From JABFRZ01 sp036376275 (GTDB taxonomy: Bacteria > Planctomycetota > UBA1135 > GCA-002686595): a DNA stretch of 13,295 bases. Location: positions 1 to 13,295 of the forward strand of contig DASVAP010000042.1 of assembly GCA_036376275.1 (NCBI GenBank), written 5' to 3'. The translations under genes were made by a program, and so were the position numbers. Shown here one piece after another: positions 7,853-13,295 of this stretch. A model generated the notes under the pieces. It ran no database searches. It was not told where the DNA came from and saw nothing but the letters and a program-made list of their open reading frames with translations. How positions within the stretch are numbered: the stretch's first letter is position 1; each line of letters starts with the position of its first letter.

Positions 7853-9435
7853 CAGCTCCGCCGGCGCAGGAAGACCACCAGGCCGATGCCCGCGCACACC
7901 CCCGGCAGGACCAGCCACAGGAGGTAGGTCAGGATCGGGCGGGCGCTGGAGCGCTCGAAGTCGAGGAAGGTCTCGCTCTTCGCCAGGGGCCGCACCGCCA
8001 GGCGGTACTCGCGCTCCGCCAGCCAGTTGAAGGCGTTCAGGGCGAAGTCGCGGTTCACGTCGACGAGCTGGTTCGAGAAGAAGTAGGCCGAGGCCACGGC
8101 CAGGAGGCGGCCCTGGCGCACGGCACCGCCGTCGTCCTTGACCGTGCGCAGGGCGCGCGCGGTGACGAGCGTCTGGCGCCCGCGCTCCTCGCCGCGCGCC
8201 GGGTTGAAGGTGAAGTCGTTGCGCGGCGGCAGGTCGCGCCAGGCGTCGACCCCGGTGGTCACGATCGGCACGATCGGCCCCCACTCGCCCGGCAGGCCCT
8301 CGAAGGCGGGCGTGAAGGTGAACTGCACGCGCCGGCCGCGCAGGCGCAGCGGCTCGGTCAGGGGGTGCCCCGCCTGCAGGCCGCGCTCGTCGATCACCAG
8401 CCAGGCGCACTGCTCGCTCTGCTCGAGGGGCTCGCCGCTCGGGCCCACCAGCGGCAGGCACACGATGCCCGGGCGCGTGTCGATCCCGAAGCCGCGCAGG
8501 AGGTCGAGCACGCCGCCGACGCGCTCCTCGTCCAGCTCGGAGAGGTCCGGCGCGACCACCAGGCGCCCGCCGCCCTCGGCGTAGGCGCGGATCGCGGCGT
8601 GCGTGCCGGCCTGGTAGGGCTGCTGGGGCCCGATCAGGGCCAGCACGGCGCAGTCGGCCGGCACCGCGGACTGCTCGAGCGCATCCCACTCGCCCACCGT
8701 GAAGCCGTCGCGCTGCAGGGCCGCGGAGAGGCGCGCGAGATCGGTCCCGTCGGCACCCTCGAGCGAGGGCTCGCCGTGCCCGCGCGCGAAGTAGACCTTC
8801 GGCGCCTCGCCCGAGGAGACCTTGAGCAGGGCCTGGGCCAGGAGCTCCTCGCCGCGGAACTCGAGCAGCGTGGCCGGCCGGAAGCCCCGCTCCGGCTGCC
8901 AGCGGCGCGGATCGACCACGCCGGGAATGCCCTCGCGCGTCAGGTACTGCACGCCGTCGCGGCTCGGGTTGCCCCAGTCGACGGTGCACAGCTCGCCGAA
9001 CAGCTCGAGCTCGTCGCGCCGCTCGCCGCAGGAGAGCACGAGCTTGTTCGTGCCCTCGGTGCCGAGCTCGCGCTGGCGCTCCTGGATGGCCTCGAAGTCG
9101 CTGGCGTCGTGCAGGCGGATCTCGACCTGGCTGCGACGCGCCTGCTGCAAGACCGCCAGGTACTCGAGCACGCGCTCGCCGGCCGCCACGGACACGGCCT
9201 GGTAGGGCATCTTCAGCGGGCGCAGGAAGACGTCGACCACCACCGGCTGGGGCAGCTTGTCGATCACGTCGAGCAGCGCCGGATCGAGGGTGTTCTTGCC
9301 GCTCCTCGACAGGTCCAGGCGCGCGTAGCGCCAGTCGGCGAGGTCCACGATCAGCCACGCGGCCCCGGCCGCGAGCACGGCCGCCAGGGCCGAGCGCAGC
9401 CCGAGCGCGAGCCGCTGCCAGCGGGGCGCGCTCAT
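7852..9435 (-). CDS. GldG-like ABC transport system auxiliary protein
   Basis: The 527-residue product has an N-terminal transmembrane helix (about 10-31), the segment RYARLDLSRSGKNTLDP (36-52) resembling the conserved 'R.DLT....yTLs' start of GldG proteins, a large extracytoplasmic body, and a C-terminal transmembrane helix (about 501-522) ending FLRRRS. The body includes a GHGE motif (219-222) inside VYFARGHGEPS and a Tyr/Gly-rich AYAEGGGRLVVAPD strand (284-297). Both are typical of the ABC_transp_aux/GldG family. In Flavobacterium, GldA, GldF and GldG form an ABC complex needed for gliding; elsewhere the role is unknown, so gliding should not be assumed. ATG 9435 overlaps the permease stop by four bases (ATGA). 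The open frame extends much further upstream, but that part lies across the permease gene and is a shadow. GldG recognition rests on architecture and these motifs. Confidence 0.87.
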   Translation of the reverse strand: MSAPRWQRLALGLRSALAAVLAAGAAWLIVDLADWRYARLDLSRSGKNTLDPALLDVIDKLPQPVVVDVFLRPLKMPYQAVSVAAGERVLEYLAVLQQARRSQVEIRLHDASDFEAIQERQRELGTEGTNKLVLSCGERRDELELFGELCTVDWGNPSRDGVQYLTREGIPGVVDPRRWQPERGFRPATLLEFRGEELLAQALLKVSSGEAPKVYFARGHGEPSLEGADGTDLARLSAALQRDGFTVGEWDALEQSAVPADCAVLALIGPQQPYQAGTHAAIRAYAEGGGRLVVAPDLSELDEERVGGVLDLLRGFGIDTRPGIVCLPLVGPSGEPLEQSEQCAWLVIDERGLQAGHPLTEPLRLRGRRVQFTFTPAFEGLPGEWGPIVPIVTTGVDAWRDLPPRNDFTFNPARGEERGRQTLVTARALRTVKDDGGAVRQGRLLAVASAYFFSNQLVDVNRDFALNAFNWLAEREYRLAVRPLAKSETFLDFERSSARPILTYLLWLVLPGVCAGIGLVVFLRRRS

Positions 9436-10177
9436 CCGAGCCACCGCCGCGACTCGACCACGCGCACCGCCAGGAACAGCGCCGCCGCGGTCCAGGCCAG
9501 GAAGAAGAGCACGTGCGCGCTGTCCAGCGCGCCGGACAGGAACGAGCCCTGGAAGTGGGCCAGCACGTCGACGCGCTCCAGCAGGTCCGCCAGGCGCTCG
9601 CCGGTCGGCCCGCGCCAGGAGCGCGCCAGGAAGGGCAGCCCGAAGAGCGTGATGTTGGCCAGGATCGCCATGAAGGCCGCCAGCAGCGGCGTCGCGAAGA
9701 GCGCGCTGGCGATCAGCCCCAGGGCCGAGAACAGCGCCGAGACCAGCGTCGCGCCGAGCCACACCGCCAGGAGCCAGCCCCAGTCCGGCGCGGCCCCCAG
9801 GGCCTGGCACAGCGCCGCGAACAGGAACGTGCTGGCCCACACCAGCGCCAGGAAGGTCGTCGCCGCCAGGGCCTTGCCGAGCACGACGGCCGCGTCCGAG
9901 ACCGGCGCCGTGAGCAGGAACTCGAGCAGCCCGCTGCGCGACTCCTCGCTGATCATGCGCATCGTCAGGAGCGGCGGCAGGAAGATCGAGAGCAGCCAGA
10001 AGGGCACGCCGCCGCCCAGCACGAAGACCAGCGCCCCGTTCACCTCGCCGCCCTTGAGCGGCAGGACGTACAGGAAGAAGTGCGCCTGGTAGAGCAGCAC
10101 GCAGACGAGCAGGATCCAGGCCAGCGGCGCCAGGAACAGGCCCGCCAGCTCGCGCCGGTAGATCGCCAGCATGCCCT

Positions 10178-10181
<4 letters not shown>
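9432..10181 (-). CDS. GldF-like ABC-2 type transporter permease
   Basis: The 249-residue integral membrane protein has six predicted helices at about 14-38, 50-73, 107-129, 135-163, 168-188 and 220-241. It reads VKGMLAIYRRELAGLF at the start, a common opening for GldF/NosY-type permeases. The cytoplasmic loop MISEESRSGLLEFLLTAPVS around 74-93 and the ending VLAHFQGSFLSGALDS...VVESRRW match the GldF pattern. It should form the membrane channel that pairs with the ATPase encoded just upstream. I chose GTG 10181 over ATG 10172 because it overlaps the ATPase stop in a GTGA arrangement and has GGAGGG six bases before it (10188-10193), while that site is too far from the ATG. The substrate is unknown. 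Confidence 0.9.
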
Positions 10182-11137
<956 letters not shown>

Positions 11138-11197
11138 CCGGGGCGGATCCGGCGCAGAAGGTAATCGCTGGCCGGCGTGGGCCTCAACCGCAGCGAG

Positions 11198-11226
11198 GGG
11201 AGCGCCACGTTTTTGAGCGCGCTCCC
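11198..11226. terminator. Weak stem-loop at the 3' end of the lipoprotein gene
   Basis: GGGAGCGC at 11198-11205 pairs perfectly with GCGCTCCC at 11219-11226 around a 13-base loop. The stem starts at the last base of the lipoprotein stop codon on the minus strand. No U tract follows, so it is at best a factor-dependent terminator or an RNA 3'-end stabiliser; chance occurrence in this GC-rich DNA is possible. Confidence 0.3.
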
Positions 11227-11567
11227 TAGTCCGTGCCGGGCTCGCTGGCTACAGGCCCCTCGGGCGGTTTCGACGCGGGCGGGCAATGGTTGCCGTACAG
11301 GAGCTGCGTCACCAGCGTCCACGGCAGGACGAGCGTGTCGCCCACCAGGCTGAAGGGCAGGTCGAGCCAGATGAGCGCGGCCTTGCAGCTCTCGCTGCGC
11401 AGCGCCGCCACATCGAAGAAGACGCCCGCGTAGACGCGCGGCACGAACTCGCCGGGCAGGCAGGCGAGACCCTCGGGATCGAAGTCGGCTCGAAGACCCT
11501 CGATCGTTCCGCAGCAGGCCAGCGGGAGGCCAAGGACAGCGGCGAGCAGCCGTCGCGGAGTGTGCAT
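11226..11567 (-). CDS. YceK/YidQ-family (DUF1375) lipoprotein
   Basis: The 113-residue protein starts MHTPRRLLAAVLGLPLACCG, a basic n-region, a short hydrophobic core and a lipobox-like cysteine. The most likely lipidated residue is Cys19 (preceded by Leu16-Ala17-Cys18), because Cys19-Gly20-Thr21 aligns with the CG/CS-start of YceK; Cys18 is the alternative. The mature part keeps the family signature YAGVFFDVAAL (about 46-56) followed by WLDLPFSLVGDTLVLP (67-82), close to the 'LDLPFSLVFDTLLLP' of Escherichia coli YceK, and then a Pro/Glu-rich tail. YceK-family proteins are small envelope lipoproteins of unknown function. It lies 35 bp after dnaK and 88 bp before the ABC operon, so it may be co-transcribed with dnaK. 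No Shine-Dalgarno sequence is seen; a stem-loop occupies that place. The open frame continues upstream through dnaK, but that is a shadow. The ATG is supported by the signal peptide. Confidence 0.85.
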   Translation of the reverse strand: MHTPRRLLAAVLGLPLACCGTIEGLRADFDPEGLACLPGEFVPRVYAGVFFDVAALRSESCKAALIWLDLPFSLVGDTLVLPWTLVTQLLYGNHCPPASKPPEGPVASEPGTD

Positions 11568-11598
11568 GACGGGCCGCGAGTCTAGCTGGCGGCCCGTC
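11568..11598. promoter_or_regulatory. Perfect 10-bp stem-loop between dnaK and the lipoprotein start codon
   Basis: GACGGGCCGC at 11568-11577 is the exact reverse complement of GCGGCCCGTC at 11589-11598, with an 11-base loop. On the minus strand the hairpin begins four bases after the dnaK stop codon and ends directly against the ATG of the lipoprotein gene. It therefore covers the whole region where a ribosome-binding site would be. It could be a U-tract-less dnaK terminator, an RNA processing or stability element, or a structure that limits lipoprotein translation; the sequence alone does not choose. Confidence 0.5.
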
Positions 11599-11602
11599 GG
11601 GC

Positions 11603-13295
<1,693 letters not shown>

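Noticed and set aside
7853..9358. In-frame upstream extension of the DUF4340 protein
   Set aside because: It overlaps the GldG-like gene out of frame and is low complexity; the hydrophobic anchor starts right after ATG 7852, which abuts the upstream stop.
11138..11225. Promoter search in the gap before the ABC ATPase
   Set aside because: No pair of -35/-10-like boxes stands out in this GC-rich stretch; a small CGGATCCG palindrome at 11144-11151 is too short to interpret.

Overview
The window is a compact, very GC-rich (by eye about 70%) piece of bacterial chromosome in which every supported gene lies on the minus strand, so the biological order runs from high to low coordinates. The organism looks Gram-negative: the DnaK carries the extra nucleotide-binding-domain segment seen in Gram-negative DnaKs, there is a YceK-type lipoprotein, and a GldA/F/G-like ABC system is present. 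Very high GC, short gaps, Gld-like operon plus DUF4340, and a CTCCGCG-rich palindromic repeat remind me of Planctomycetota or Myxococcota. That is inference and I cannot settle the phylum.

Layout in reading order. (1) 13295-11603: dnaK, Hsp70 chaperone, missing about its first 70-75 codons at the window edge. (2) 11567-11226: a small YceK/DUF1375-family lipoprotein, separated from dnaK by 35 bp that hold a perfect 10-bp stem-loop touching the lipoprotein's start codon. (3) 11137-6020: a four-gene overlapping operon of a GldA-like ABC ATPase, a GldF-like permease with six membrane segments, a GldG-like auxiliary protein and a DUF4340 membrane-anchored protein. (4) 5984-5879: an intergenic compound palindrome made of CTCCGCG-like units. 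(5) 5835-3124: a double-domain M16 metallopeptidase of 903 residues. (6) 2997-559: MrfA-type (YprA) DEAD/DEAH helicase with a C-terminal DUF1998 cysteine cluster, overlapping by 4 bp the start of (7) 562-1: MrfB-type (YprB) DEDD exonuclease, cut off by the window edge.

Functionally there are three separate themes: protein quality control (DnaK, perhaps the M16 peptidase), an ABC exporter-like envelope complex of unknown substrate, and the MrfA/MrfB DNA repair pair, described in Bacillus subtilis as a mitomycin C repair pathway. A GTTC-N7-GTTC direct repeat, the shape of the alphaproteobacterial LexA box, lies just upstream of mrfA and could link that pair to the SOS response.

I see no RNA genes, CRISPR arrays, insertion sequences or phage genes. 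No non-genic stretch exceeds 300 bp; the longest are 5836-6019 (the palindrome) and 2998-3123 (the candidate operator). I do not see a clearly undescribed defence or mobile system. The most open questions are the four-gene ABC/DUF4340 operon, the compound palindrome, and the stem-loop at the dnaK/lipoprotein junction.
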